From: Pilimelia columellifera
Lineage (GTDB): Bacteria > Actinomycetota > Actinomycetes > Mycobacteriales > Micromonosporaceae
Length of the DNA: 64,000 nt
Assembly (NCBI RefSeq): GCF_039532605.1
Contig: NZ_BAAARY010000015.1
Coordinates: forward strand, 1-64,000
Direction: 5' to 3'
Positions 16,922 to 24,800 of this stretch are shown piece by piece; the first letter of the stretch is position 1, and each line of letters begins with the position of its first letter. A model generated the notes under the pieces. The model did no database searches. It saw only the letters and a program-made list of their open reading frames with translations, and was not told the DNA's origin. The translations under genes were made by a program, and so were the position numbers.

Positions 16922-16950
16922 CGCATCCATAGATCCGAGAGGGGACGAGA

Positions 16951-17232
16951 ATGCCTGGCCTACTACGTGGTGTGGCGCGGACAGCAGTGATCGCGGGGAC
17001 CGCCACGGCGGTGTCCAACCGGGTGTCACGGCGGCAGGCTGGCCGTTGGGCCGCCCAGGACCAGCAGGCCTACGAGGCCGACGCCTACCAGCAGGCCCAG
17101 CAGGCCGCGCCGCCGCAGTCGGGCGCCGACAGCCGGCTGGCCCAGATCAAGGAGCTCGGCGAGCTGAAGGCTCAGGGCCTGCTGACCGAGGACGAGTTCC
17201 AGCAGCAGAAGGCGCGCGTCCTGGCCAGCTGA
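16951..17232 (+). CDS. Small SHOCT-domain protein
   Basis: 93 residues. N-terminal 'RGVARTAVIAGTATAVSNRVSRRQ' is a short amphipathic or membrane-associating segment; the middle is Gln/Ala-rich; the C-terminal 30 residues are a SHOCT domain ('IKELGELKAQGLLTEDEFQQ' then KARVLAS). SHOCT domains act in oligomerisation, often at membranes. RBS GAGAGGGG precedes the ATG. It follows the DUF6325-like gene and ends before a strong hairpin. Confidence 0.8.
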   Translation: MPGLLRGVARTAVIAGTATAVSNRVSRRQAGRWAAQDQQAYEADAYQQAQQAAPPQSGADSRLAQIKELGELKAQGLLTEDEFQQQKARVLAS

Positions 17233-17245
17233 CCACCGGTCGGGT

Positions 17246-17278
17246 GCGGGCCGGACGCCTACGTGGCATCCGGCCCGC
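17246..17278. terminator. Bidirectional hairpin terminator
   Basis: 14-bp arms (17246-17259 and 17265-17278, one mismatch) with a 5-base loop, between the convergent SHOCT and serine protease genes. There is no long U tract, as usual for GC-rich actinobacteria. Confidence 0.75.
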
Positions 17279-17289
17279 CGCGCCGTGGG

Positions 17290-18045
17290 TTACTGACCCA
17301 GCGTGCTGATCCCGGTGGTGGTCCGAATCCAGTCGAGGAACGCAGGGACGCTCATGTAGATCGACGGGGAGGAGCGCACGGCGCAGGCCCGCGGGGCGCC
17401 ACGGCTGGTCGCGCCGACGAGGTGCCAGACGCCGTCGATCTGGGCGATCTGGGGTCCGCCGGAGTCCCCGTGGCAGGCGCCCTGGCTGTTGGGGCTCTCG
17501 GTGCACAGTTCCACGTTCGGGTCGGCAGCGGGGACGCCGCCGGGCAGGTTCGCGCACTGACGCGCGTCGAGGACGCTGGTGTCAAGCTCCTTGAGGCGGC
17601 TCGACTGGCTGCTGCCGTCGGGGGTCGTCGAGCCCCAGCCCATGATCCGGGTCTTCGTGCCGACAACCGGGTGCGAGGGCGCGATGGCGATCGGGGCGGT
17701 GACGGCGGGCCGGGAGAGTTCCAGCAGGGCGATGTCCTTGCCCCGGGGGTGGTTGATCCTACGGGCGATGCTGATCACCTCGCCACCGGAGTTGGCGCTG
17801 TTGCTGTCCAACCGCACCTGCCGGGCGATGGACGTGCAGTGCGCGGCGGTGACCAGCCATTTCGGAGCGATGAGACTCGCGCCGCAGCCGCCGAGTTGGC
17901 CGGTGTAGGGGTACTTCTCTGTCGACACCTTGCCGCCGATGATGCGGGCGTCGGGGTCGCTCGGGGCGGCGTGGGCCACCGACGCCACGCCCACCGCGGC
18001 GAGGGCCACCACGGCGGCGACAGTGATACGCAAACGCGTTTTCAC
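17290..18045 (-). CDS. Secreted trypsin-like serine protease (S1)
   Basis: 251 residues. GTG start at 18045 with AGGAGT seven bases upstream; this puts the signal peptide ('ITVAAVVALAAVGVASVAHA') first. A propeptide-like stretch precedes 'RIIGGKV', the typical S1 activation site. The triad is His in 'VTAAHC', Asp in 'DIALLEL' and Ser in 'GDSGGP'. Cys residues flank the His and Ser as in chymotrypsin-fold enzymes. Likely an extracellular protease activated by cleavage before Ile-Ile-Gly-Gly. Confidence 0.93.
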   Translation of the reverse strand: MKTRLRITVAAVVALAAVGVASVAHAAPSDPDARIIGGKVSTEKYPYTGQLGGCGASLIAPKWLVTAAHCTSIARQVRLDSNSANSGGEVISIARRINHPRGKDIALLELSRPAVTAPIAIAPSHPVVGTKTRIMGWGSTTPDGSSQSSRLKELDTSVLDARQCANLPGGVPAADPNVELCTESPNSQGACHGDSGGPQIAQIDGVWHLVGATSRGAPRACAVRSSPSIYMSVPAFLDWIRTTTGISTLGQ

Positions 18046-18249
18046 ATTGACTCCTAGCAATGGGAATGGGGCTTCGACCGACCTCACCGTAGGCCATCGA
18101 GATGGATGAGGGTATATGTCTGGCCAGCTTTTTCGGACGCCCAGCCAGGACCCGCGACCACCCAGCCAGAAGTTGAGAGACGTTCGGACACCAGAACGTT
18201 GCTGTTGTTGTCGATCATTCGCGGCTGGAGTGGAGTGCCGACGGGCGGC

Positions 18250-20232
18250 TCAGGGGGCCGAGGACGCGCCCGCCAGCGGTGGCTGGGCCGAGGCGCCTGC
18301 CTGCGGCGGCGCGGCGCCTCCGCCCACGGCCCCGGGCAGCGCGAGCGTGAAGGTGGTGCCCAGCCCGAGCGCGGACTGGACGGTGAGGTCGCCCCCGTGC
18401 GCCCGCGCGAGCTGTCGGGACAGCGTGAGGCCCAGGCCGGTGCCGCCGCGCTTGTCAGCTGTGCGGACCTGCTGGTACGCCTCGAAGATCTGGTGCTGAT
18501 CCTCCGCCGCGATACCGACCCCGGTGTCGGCGACGCTGACCGTGGCGTCCGCCTCGTCAGTGGTGAGCCGGACGGTGATCACGCCGCCGGCGTCGCTGAA
18601 CTTGATGGCGTTCGACAGCAGGTTCTCGACGATCTGGCGAAACCGCATCGCGTCCACCTGAGCCGTCACCGTCGGGAGCTGCAGGGCGATCTGGAGCTCC
18701 CGACGCGCGATCAGCGGTCGCAGCGACGCCACGAGATCCTCGATCGCGGTGTCCAGGCGGACCGGGACCCGCCGCAGATCCAGCTCACCAGATTCGATCT
18801 TGGCGAGGTCCAGCAGGCCGTTGATGAGGGCGAGCAGGTGCAGTCCGCCACGGTGGATATGGTCGAGCCACTCCAGGCGCCGGCCGTCCTGGGCCAGGTC
18901 ATCGCGGAGCAGGTCGCTGAAGCCGATGACGGCGTGCAACGGGGTGCGCAGCTCGTGGCTCATCGCGGCCAGGAAGTCGTTCTTGGCGCTGTTCGCCCGC
19001 GTCAGCGCGGTCACCGTCGACGACAGGTCGTCGGCCATCCGTTGCTGTTGCTGAAGCATGGCGCCCCGCTCCGCCAGCACCGCCGCCTGACCGGCCAGAT
19101 CAGCCAGGAGCCGTAGGTCGTCGGCGGCGAACAGGCTGCGCCGCTGGTCGATCACGACGAGCGCGCCGCCGCGCACCCGAGGGGCGACGATCGGCACCGC
19201 CGTGAGCTGGGCGGTCGGGTACGACGGGGCGTAGTGACGGGCCACCCCCACGTCGGAGCCCCGTCGCGCCTGCCGAAATGGCCGCTCGCCCAGGGCCCAC
19301 CGCAGCTCGACCGGCTGTCTGGCCGCGACCAGCTGGTTCAGATCATCCTGACGCAGACCCTCCGGCGGACTCCCGCGCCGAGGATCGCGGCCCGGGAACA
19401 ACAGCTCCCCAGTATGTCCGATAAGGACGACATCGACGGCATCCGCGCTGATCACCTCGCGGACCGCGTTGGCGTAACGCCGCCACACCTGGTCCGATGT
19501 CTCGGTGGCCGGCGCGTCGATCAACCGCCGGGTGACGGCGCGCAGCGCACGGGCCGCCCACACCTGACGCAGCCACTGCGGCGGAACGAACGCCAACAGG
19601 TAGCCGACCGCGGAGGCCGCCAGCGCCGCATGCGAGATGAGCACCACGACGTCACCGGCCGGCTGGACGGTGACCGTGTCATTGCTTCGCGACACGGTCA
19701 GCCCGGCGATGACCCCCGCCATCGCGACGAAGACCGCCAACACCAGGCACCAGGCCGCCAGCGCGGCGCTGCGCAGCCGCATCGCCGAAATGCCGCGACG
19801 CGACCGCGCCTCCTTGGCGAAGGTACGCGCCGCGGCCGCCTGCACGGCGACGAACAGCACGACGTAGATCGCCCCGATGCCGGGGGCCTCGGCCCGCTCC
19901 AGCACCGTGTTCGGGATCGCCAACGCCGTGGCGGCCGCCACCGACGCGATGATCCACCGCCGCGGCACGTGGTGCAGTTTGCTGGCCAACACCAACGAGA
20001 CGACCGGGTGGAACAGGTAGACCGTCGCGGCGATGTTGACGCCGACCCATTCCGGCCCGGCCACGAGACGGACATACGCCTCCACCGCCGAGATGACCAC
20101 GCAGGTGGAGTACAGCAGCACCAGCAGTCCCCGCAGGACGTCCCGATGACGGGCGAATGACGCCAGCGCGTACAGCAGCATCCCGGTGTTGACCGCCGCT
20201 GTGCCCCATCGGAATACCTCGGCAGCAGCCAC
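18250..20232 (-). CDS. Membrane hybrid-free sensor histidine kinase with GAF domain
   Basis: 660 residues. N-terminal half: about seven TM helices (residues 1-215) forming a membrane sensor, then a GAF-like domain (about 240-400), a coiled-coil linker, a HisKA domain with phospho-acceptor His426 in 'MSHELRTPLHAV', and HATPase_c with N-box 'NLLSNAIKF', 'DTGVGI' and 'GGTGLGLTLS'. The C-terminal 30 residues are Ala/Gly/Pro-rich. It autophosphorylates on ATP binding. No response regulator is encoded next to it, so it is an orphan kinase and its partner and stimulus are unknown. Confidence 0.9.
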   Translation of the reverse strand: MAAAEVFRWGTAAVNTGMLLYALASFARHRDVLRGLLVLLYSTCVVISAVEAYVRLVAGPEWVGVNIAATVYLFHPVVSLVLASKLHHVPRRWIIASVAAATALAIPNTVLERAEAPGIGAIYVVLFVAVQAAAARTFAKEARSRRGISAMRLRSAALAAWCLVLAVFVAMAGVIAGLTVSRSNDTVTVQPAGDVVVLISHAALAASAVGYLLAFVPPQWLRQVWAARALRAVTRRLIDAPATETSDQVWRRYANAVREVISADAVDVVLIGHTGELLFPGRDPRRGSPPEGLRQDDLNQLVAARQPVELRWALGERPFRQARRGSDVGVARHYAPSYPTAQLTAVPIVAPRVRGGALVVIDQRRSLFAADDLRLLADLAGQAAVLAERGAMLQQQQRMADDLSSTVTALTRANSAKNDFLAAMSHELRTPLHAVIGFSDLLRDDLAQDGRRLEWLDHIHRGGLHLLALINGLLDLAKIESGELDLRRVPVRLDTAIEDLVASLRPLIARRELQIALQLPTVTAQVDAMRFRQIVENLLSNAIKFSDAGGVITVRLTTDEADATVSVADTGVGIAAEDQHQIFEAYQQVRTADKRGGTGLGLTLSRQLARAHGGDLTVQSALGLGTTFTLALPGAVGGGAAPPQAGASAQPPLAGASSAP

Positions 20233-20493
20233 CGCTTACCCACCTCGCCGGGCGGCGGCCGCTGGCCGCCGCGCTCACACCACGTCAGCTCTCCAGACTA
20301 CGTCTTTGCCGGGTGATGCCGAAGGGCGCTCGGAGCGCTCCGGAAGGCTGATCCGCCCCGGAGCTGTCGACAATAGATCGGACGCTCGGTGGCCACGACC
20401 GGCGACCTGACGTTCCGGACGCCTCGTGGCCGCCGGAATCGTCGTGGCGGCCCAGGTCGGCCGCCCCAACAGTCCGGGCGTCGTCCGCTGTGG

Positions 20494-20979
20494 TCAGCGT
20501 CCCAACGGGGGCTGTCGGCGGACCAGGGCCGGAAGGTGGAGGGCGCCAGCGCCGCCGCCTTCGGCGGCGACGGCGTCCCGCGGATTGGAGACGCCGCACT
20601 GGCGCAGCGACAGGCAGCCGCAGCCGATGCAGCTGTCGAGGCCGTCGCGAAGCGCGGTCAATGCCGCGATCTGTTCGGTGAGCCGGCCACGCCAGCGGCG
20701 CGAGATCCGGCTCCAGTCGGCTTTGGTCGGGGTGCGTTCCCGGGGCAGTTCGCTGAGTTCGGCGCGGATCTCGTCGAGAGTCAGCCCGACGTTGCGCGCC
20801 GCCCGGATGAAGGCCAGGCGGCGCAGCACTGCGCGTTCGTAGCGGCGTTGGCCGCCGCCGGTGCGGGTGGCCGGAACCAGCCCGACGGACTCGTAGTACC
20901 GCAGGGCTGACGCGGCGAAGCCGCTGCGCCGCACCACCTCGGAGATCGTCAACAGCTGATGGGCGTCCACCGGCCCCAC
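20494..20979 (-). CDS. soxR: SoxR-type MerR redox sensor
   Basis: 161 residues. The MerR HTH is at about 8-75 ('LTISEVVRRSGFAASALRYY'), the dimerisation helix at about 85-120, then 'CIGCGCLSLRQC', the C-x2-C-x-C-x5-C cluster site that holds the [2Fe-2S] centre of SoxR. Actinobacterial SoxR responds to redox-cycling compounds and oxidants. It is divergent from an SDR gene; a probable operator lies between them. Start at GTG 20979; GTG 20970 is also possible because neither has a strong RBS. Confidence 0.92.
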   Translation of the reverse strand: MGPVDAHQLLTISEVVRRSGFAASALRYYESVGLVPATRTGGGQRRYERAVLRRLAFIRAARNVGLTLDEIRAELSELPRERTPTKADWSRISRRWRGRLTEQIAALTALRDGLDSCIGCGCLSLRQCGVSNPRDAVAAEGGGAGALHLPALVRRQPPLGR

Positions 20980-20992
20980 GGTACGGCAGGGA

Positions 20993-21020
20993 TTGACTTC
21001 AACCTTGCTTCAACTTGAAG
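20993..21020 (+). promoter_or_regulatory. Probable SoxR operator/promoter
   Basis: A TTGACT -35 element (20993-20998) overlaps CTTCAA-N12-TTGAAG (20997-21002 and 21015-21020), with an inner palindrome CTTCAACTTGAAG at 21008-21020. MerR-family activators bind such dyads in over-long spacers. It lies between soxR and the divergent SDR gene. A clear -10 is not visible. Confidence 0.5.
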
Positions 21021-21054
21021 ACTGGCGCCAGACACCGACCGAAGGGTAACTCTC

Positions 21055-21750
21055 ATGCCAGTCGCCGTCATCACCGGAGCGTCCGCCGGACTCGGCCGCG
21101 CCCTCGCCACCGCCCTGGCCGCCCGCGGCTGGGACCTCATCCTGACCGGCCGGCGGGCCGGACCGCTCGCCACTGTCGCCGCCGGGCTGGGCGGCGCTGC
21201 GACCGCCGTGACCGGCGATGTCGCCGACCCGGCGCACCGGGCCCAGATCGCCGGGGCGGCCAGCGCCGCCGGTCGCCTCGACCTTCTCGTCAACAACGCG
21301 AGCGCCCTCGGACCGACGCCATTGCCGCGCCTGGCCGCGCTGACGCCGGCTGACCTGATAAAGATCTACGACACCAATGTCGCCGCCCCGCTCGGACTCG
21401 TCCAGGCGGTGTTGCCGCTGCTGCTGCGCTCGGACGCGGCGATTGTCAACGTGTCCTCCGATGCCGCCGTGGAGCACTACCCCGGCTGGGGCGGCTACGG
21501 CGCCGCCAAGTCCGCCCTCGATCACCTCACCGGGACGCTCGCCGCTGAGATCCCCGAGCTGCGCTGGTACGCGGTGGACCCCGGGGACATGCGCACCGCC
21601 ATGCACCAGGCGGCCTTTCCAGGCGAGGACATCAGCGACCGCCCGCCGCCGGAGACGGTCGTCCCGGCGCTGCTGCGGCTGGTGGACGCCCGCCCGGCCA
21701 GCGGGCGCTACCGGGCCAGCTCGCTGCTAGCCGAGGTGGCACACCAATGA
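21055..21750 (+). CDS. SDR-family NAD(P)-dependent oxidoreductase
   Basis: 231 residues, classical short-chain dehydrogenase. Cofactor loop 'TGASAGLG' (residues 8-15), 'NNAS' motif, catalytic Ser in 'VNVSSDAA', and Tyr/Lys in 'YGAAK'. The basic 'TGRRAG' after strand 2 suggests NADP(H) preference. ATG at 21055 with AAGGG upstream. It is probably controlled by the divergent soxR and is coupled by an ATGA overlap to the QueA-like gene. Substrate unknown; a redox-stress reductase fits the context. Confidence 0.87.
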   Translation: MPVAVITGASAGLGRALATALAARGWDLILTGRRAGPLATVAAGLGGAATAVTGDVADPAHRAQIAGAASAAGRLDLLVNNASALGPTPLPRLAALTPADLIKIYDTNVAAPLGLVQAVLPLLLRSDAAIVNVSSDAAVEHYPGWGGYGAAKSALDHLTGTLAAEIPELRWYAVDPGDMRTAMHQAAFPGEDISDRPPPETVVPALLRLVDARPASGRYRASSLLAEVAHQ

Positions 21751-22817
21751 GCGCGCTCGCCCACGCCCCGACCACGCGGTTCGACTCCCCCGACGATCTC
21801 ACCGCCGCCGAGCCGCCAGAGCGGCGAGGCGTCGCCCGCGACGGCGTCCGGATGCTGGTAGCCCGCCCGAATAGCATCGCCCACACCACGTTCGGCCAGC
21901 TCACCGAGCACCTGCGACCGGGGGACCTGGTGGTGGTGAACAACTCTGCGACAGTCGCCGCCGAGTTGGACGGCGCCCGCGCTGACGGCGGCGCCGTCGT
22001 GGTCCACGTCGCCACGGCGTTGGACGAGCGGCACGCGGTGGTCGAGCTGCGCACCGCCCCGGACGCGGCCCGCCCCGTGTTGGACGCCAGCGCCCGGGAG
22101 CGGGTGACGCTACGGTCGCAGGTCGGCGCGATCCAGCTACTCGACCCGTACCCGGACGGCGGCGGCTCGCCCGCCGGCCGCGGCAACCGGCTGTGGCGGG
22201 CCCGGCTCGACCTGGCCCTCCCGTTGGCGGCGGCGCTCGCGGCGCACGGGCGGCCGATCGCGTACGGCTACCTGAGCCGTCGGTGGCCGCTTGCCGACTA
22301 CCAGACGGTCTTCGCCCGGGAGCCCGGCAGCGCCGAGATGCCGAGCGCGGGTCGGCCGTTCACGGTGGATCTGGTGACCAGGTTGGTGTCTTCCGGGGTG
22401 GCGGTAGCGCCGATCACCCTGCACACCGGGGTGTCGTCGCAAGATGCCGGCGAGCCGCCGCAGCCGGAGCGGTTCCGGGTGTCTGCGGCTACTGCGCGCC
22501 TGGTCAACGCGGTCCGGGCCGGCGGCGGCCGGGTGGTGGCGGTGGGCACCACGGTCACGCGGGCGTTGGAGTCGGCGGTCGGTCCGGACGGCTGGGCGCA
22601 GGAGCGCGCGGGTTGGACCGACCACATTGTCGATCCGGATCATCCGGCGCGGGTGGTGGACGGCCTCATCAGCGGCTGGCACAACCCGGACGCGTCGCAT
22701 CTGTTGCTGGTGGAGGCGGTGGCCGGACCGGATCTGACGCAGCGGGCCTACGACGCGGCGGTGGAGCGGCGGTACCTGTGGCACGAGTTCGGTGATTCCT
22801 GCCTCCTGCTGCCGTAG
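21747..22817 (+). CDS. queA: QueA-like S-adenosylmethionine:tRNA ribosyltransferase-isomerase
   Basis: 356 residues, QueA family. Hallmarks: 'LRPGDLVVVNNS' near the N-terminus, 'YQTVFAREPGSAEMPSAGRPF' region (conserved EPGS and PSAG-x-x-F) and 'ITLHTGVSS'. QueA transfers the ribose of SAM to preQ1-tRNA to give epoxyqueuosine. The segment 'PTAGLHF' of canonical QueA reads 'PSAGRPF' here, so this is a divergent actinobacterial version. No tgt, queC or queG is nearby. ATGA overlap with the SDR gene. Function as a true queuosine enzyme is uncertain; the fold assignment is firm. Confidence 0.8.
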   Translation: MSALAHAPTTRFDSPDDLTAAEPPERRGVARDGVRMLVARPNSIAHTTFGQLTEHLRPGDLVVVNNSATVAAELDGARADGGAVVVHVATALDERHAVVELRTAPDAARPVLDASARERVTLRSQVGAIQLLDPYPDGGGSPAGRGNRLWRARLDLALPLAAALAAHGRPIAYGYLSRRWPLADYQTVFAREPGSAEMPSAGRPFTVDLVTRLVSSGVAVAPITLHTGVSSQDAGEPPQPERFRVSAATARLVNAVRAGGGRVVAVGTTVTRALESAVGPDGWAQERAGWTDHIVDPDHPARVVDGLISGWHNPDASHLLLVEAVAGPDLTQRAYDAAVERRYLWHEFGDSCLLLP

Positions 22818-22931
22818 CTGCCAGGGCGGGGCGGGACTCGCCGAAACCATCGACATTTGTGGATTCATAAAATAGATTGCCTTCTATCCCCATCCCCCGC
22901 CCCGCCCTGACAGACGAAAGGGCTCAGTCAT

Positions 22932-24158
22932 ATGCTGAGAAAACTTCGTATCCCCGTCGTAGCCGCCGCTCTCACCCTGCCGCTCATCGGCTCGGCGGCG
23001 TACGCCCAGGAATCCGCCGACAACCTGGCCGCCCGCCCGATGGACGTCGGCGTCTCCACCGTCGCTGCGGAGATCACCGGTGAGCGCACCGGTGAGGAGC
23101 TGACCCGCAACGACACGGTGCTCTACACCAGTCCCCGCACCGTCATCAGCTACCCCGGCGCGGCCTATGTCAAGGTCCACGTCAACGCGATGAAGCTGGC
23201 CGCCGGCGACCGCCTGGTGGTCAGCGACCCGGCCGGACGGGAACGGCACGTCTACACCGCCGACCCGAGCCGCTCGGCGCGTCCGTCCAGCGACAGCAGC
23301 GCCACCTTCCACCGCACCCAAGGCTTCGGCGCCATGTCGATCGACGGCGACACCGCCGTCGTCACCATCGAGAAGACCAGCCGCGCCAGCGCCCGCTCAC
23401 TGGACCGGGCCGGCCACGGCGTCCGGATCGACCGGGTGTGGCGCGGGCTCACCGACGCCGAGCGCCTCGCCGACCAGACCCGGGCGGTCTGCGGCCGGGA
23501 CGCCCGCCAGGACGCGATCTGCTACGCCCAGAGCCACCCGACCCACTACGCACGATCCAAGGCCACCGCGAAGATCATCATGAACGGCTCCGGCAGCTGT
23601 ACCGCCTGGCGGGTCGGCAACACCAACCGGATGCTCACCAACAACCACTGCATCAAGGCCGCCAATGCCGTCCGGACCACCGAGGTCCAGTTCGGCTACG
23701 ACTGCGCCACCTGTGGCCGTAACGACCCGGTCACCCCGACGAAGGTCTCCGGCGCCGAGTTCTTCAAGACCAACGCCACCCTCGACTACACGCTCTTCTC
23801 GATGGACCGGTTCGAGGCGGTCACCTCGTTCGGCACCATCTACCTCGACCCGCGCATCCCGGTCGCCGGCGAAGAGATCTACATCCCGGGACACGGCGAC
23901 GGCAAGCCGAAGCGCATCAGCATCGTCGAGGAGCCCGGCGCGCCGCAGACCTGCACGGTCTACAAGGTGTCCGGCAACCGCACCAGCTACAACTGCGACA
24001 CCTCCGGCGGCAACTCCGGCTCGCCGGTCCTCTCCGCCACCTCGCACAAGGCGATCTCCCTGCACAACACCGGGCGGTGCCCGAACGACAACGGCAGCAA
24101 CCGGATCGACAAGATTTACCCCGAGATCCAGTCAATGATCGACAACCGGATCCGCTGA
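22932..24158 (+). CDS. Secreted trypsin-like serine endopeptidase (lysyl-endopeptidase-like)
   Basis: 408 residues. Signal peptide 'IPVVAAALTLPLIGSAAYA' is followed by a long proregion and beta-rich N-terminal part. The protease domain starts near residue 215: catalytic His in 'MLTNNHC', Asp in 'TLDYTLF', Ser in 'TSGGNSGSPVL'. Cys pairs ('GSCTAWR', 'CATCGRND', 'QTCTVYK', 'SYNCDTS') indicate disulfides as in secreted S1 glutamyl/lysyl endopeptidases. RBS GAAAGGG is 12 bases before the ATG. It is monocistronic with a strong terminator after it. Confidence 0.88.
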   Translation: MLRKLRIPVVAAALTLPLIGSAAYAQESADNLAARPMDVGVSTVAAEITGERTGEELTRNDTVLYTSPRTVISYPGAAYVKVHVNAMKLAAGDRLVVSDPAGRERHVYTADPSRSARPSSDSSATFHRTQGFGAMSIDGDTAVVTIEKTSRASARSLDRAGHGVRIDRVWRGLTDAERLADQTRAVCGRDARQDAICYAQSHPTHYARSKATAKIIMNGSGSCTAWRVGNTNRMLTNNHCIKAANAVRTTEVQFGYDCATCGRNDPVTPTKVSGAEFFKTNATLDYTLFSMDRFEAVTSFGTIYLDPRIPVAGEEIYIPGHGDGKPKRISIVEEPGAPQTCTVYKVSGNRTSYNCDTSGGNSGSPVLSATSHKAISLHNTGRCPNDNGSNRIDKIYPEIQSMIDNRIR

Positions 24159-24171
24159 CCCGCAGCCACAC

Positions 24172-24214
24172 CGTGATGGGCGGGTCGGGCCAGTGGCCCG
24201 ACCCGCCCATCACG
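24172..24214. terminator. Long perfect hairpin terminator
   Basis: 21-bp perfect inverted repeat (24172-24192 and 24194-24214) immediately after the endopeptidase gene. Palindromic, so it can act on both strands. Confidence 0.85.
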
Positions 24215-24305
24215 CTTGGTCAGTAGGCCAGCAGCAGGGTCGCCGCGCCGCATCGGCGGGCCTTGCCCGTCGCCCGCAGAGGCGCTCGCCTCGTACGAGG
24301 AGGTG

Positions 24306-24600
24306 ATGACCTCGCCGATGTTCCCGCCAGCCCGCGGCCGACTGCTGGTCATCGCCTCGGCGGCCGGCTACCGCCTCATGCCGATCTTGGCCCGTCACGC
24401 GTACGAGGCAGGGCTAGGCGTGCCCATGTTGCTGCTGCTTAGTCCACTCGCTACTTCTTGGCGGTCGAGCACATCCCTACCGGGGTGATGGCGTTGCTGC
24501 TGGTGTCCGCGGGCCTGGCCGGGCGTCGGCCGTCAGGGAAGGGACCGGGCAGCGATGCTGCGGGTCGGTCAGCGGCTGGCCGCTGCGCGGGGCTGACGTG
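24306..24600 (+). pseudogene. Remnant of EamA/DMT-family transporter
   Basis: ATG at 24306 follows an AGGAGG. The first 45 codons read like EamA transporter TM1 ('RGRLLVIASAAGYRLMPILA' then RHAYEAGLGVPMLLLL). The frame then shifts: another frame from about 24449 continues 'YFLAVEHIPTGVMALLLV', which matches the start of a later EamA helix. The intervening helices and nearly all the rest are missing. Hence a deletion-plus-frameshift relic, not a functional gene. Family assignment is from recalled patterns. Confidence 0.5.
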
Positions 24601-24719
24601 GCGCTCGGCGGCGCCGCCTGGTGTATCGCCCCGCGCCAGAGCGCCCCGACCGCCCCAGACCACACCGCCTGACCCGTTTCGGGGCGCACCGCCCGGCGGC
24701 GGGTGGGTGGGGGTGCGAA

Positions 24720-24754
24720 TGAGGCCCCACCGGGTAGTGCTCGGTGGGGCCTCA
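24720..24754. terminator. Hairpin terminator of carboxypeptidase gene
   Basis: 13-bp perfect arms (24720-24732, 24742-24754) with a 9-base loop, 46 bp beyond the leftward carboxypeptidase stop. Confidence 0.8.
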
Positions 24755-24800
24755 CAAGTGGTGCTTCCGGGGACCGGGGCCGGCTCAGATCAGGGCAGCG

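Larger units (their letters stand above)
24215..24800. other. Non-coding stretch around transporter remnant
   Basis: Between the endopeptidase terminator and the carboxypeptidase gene only the EamA-like remnant and the hairpin at 24720-24754 are visible. Short open frames here have no family features. Confidence 0.6.
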
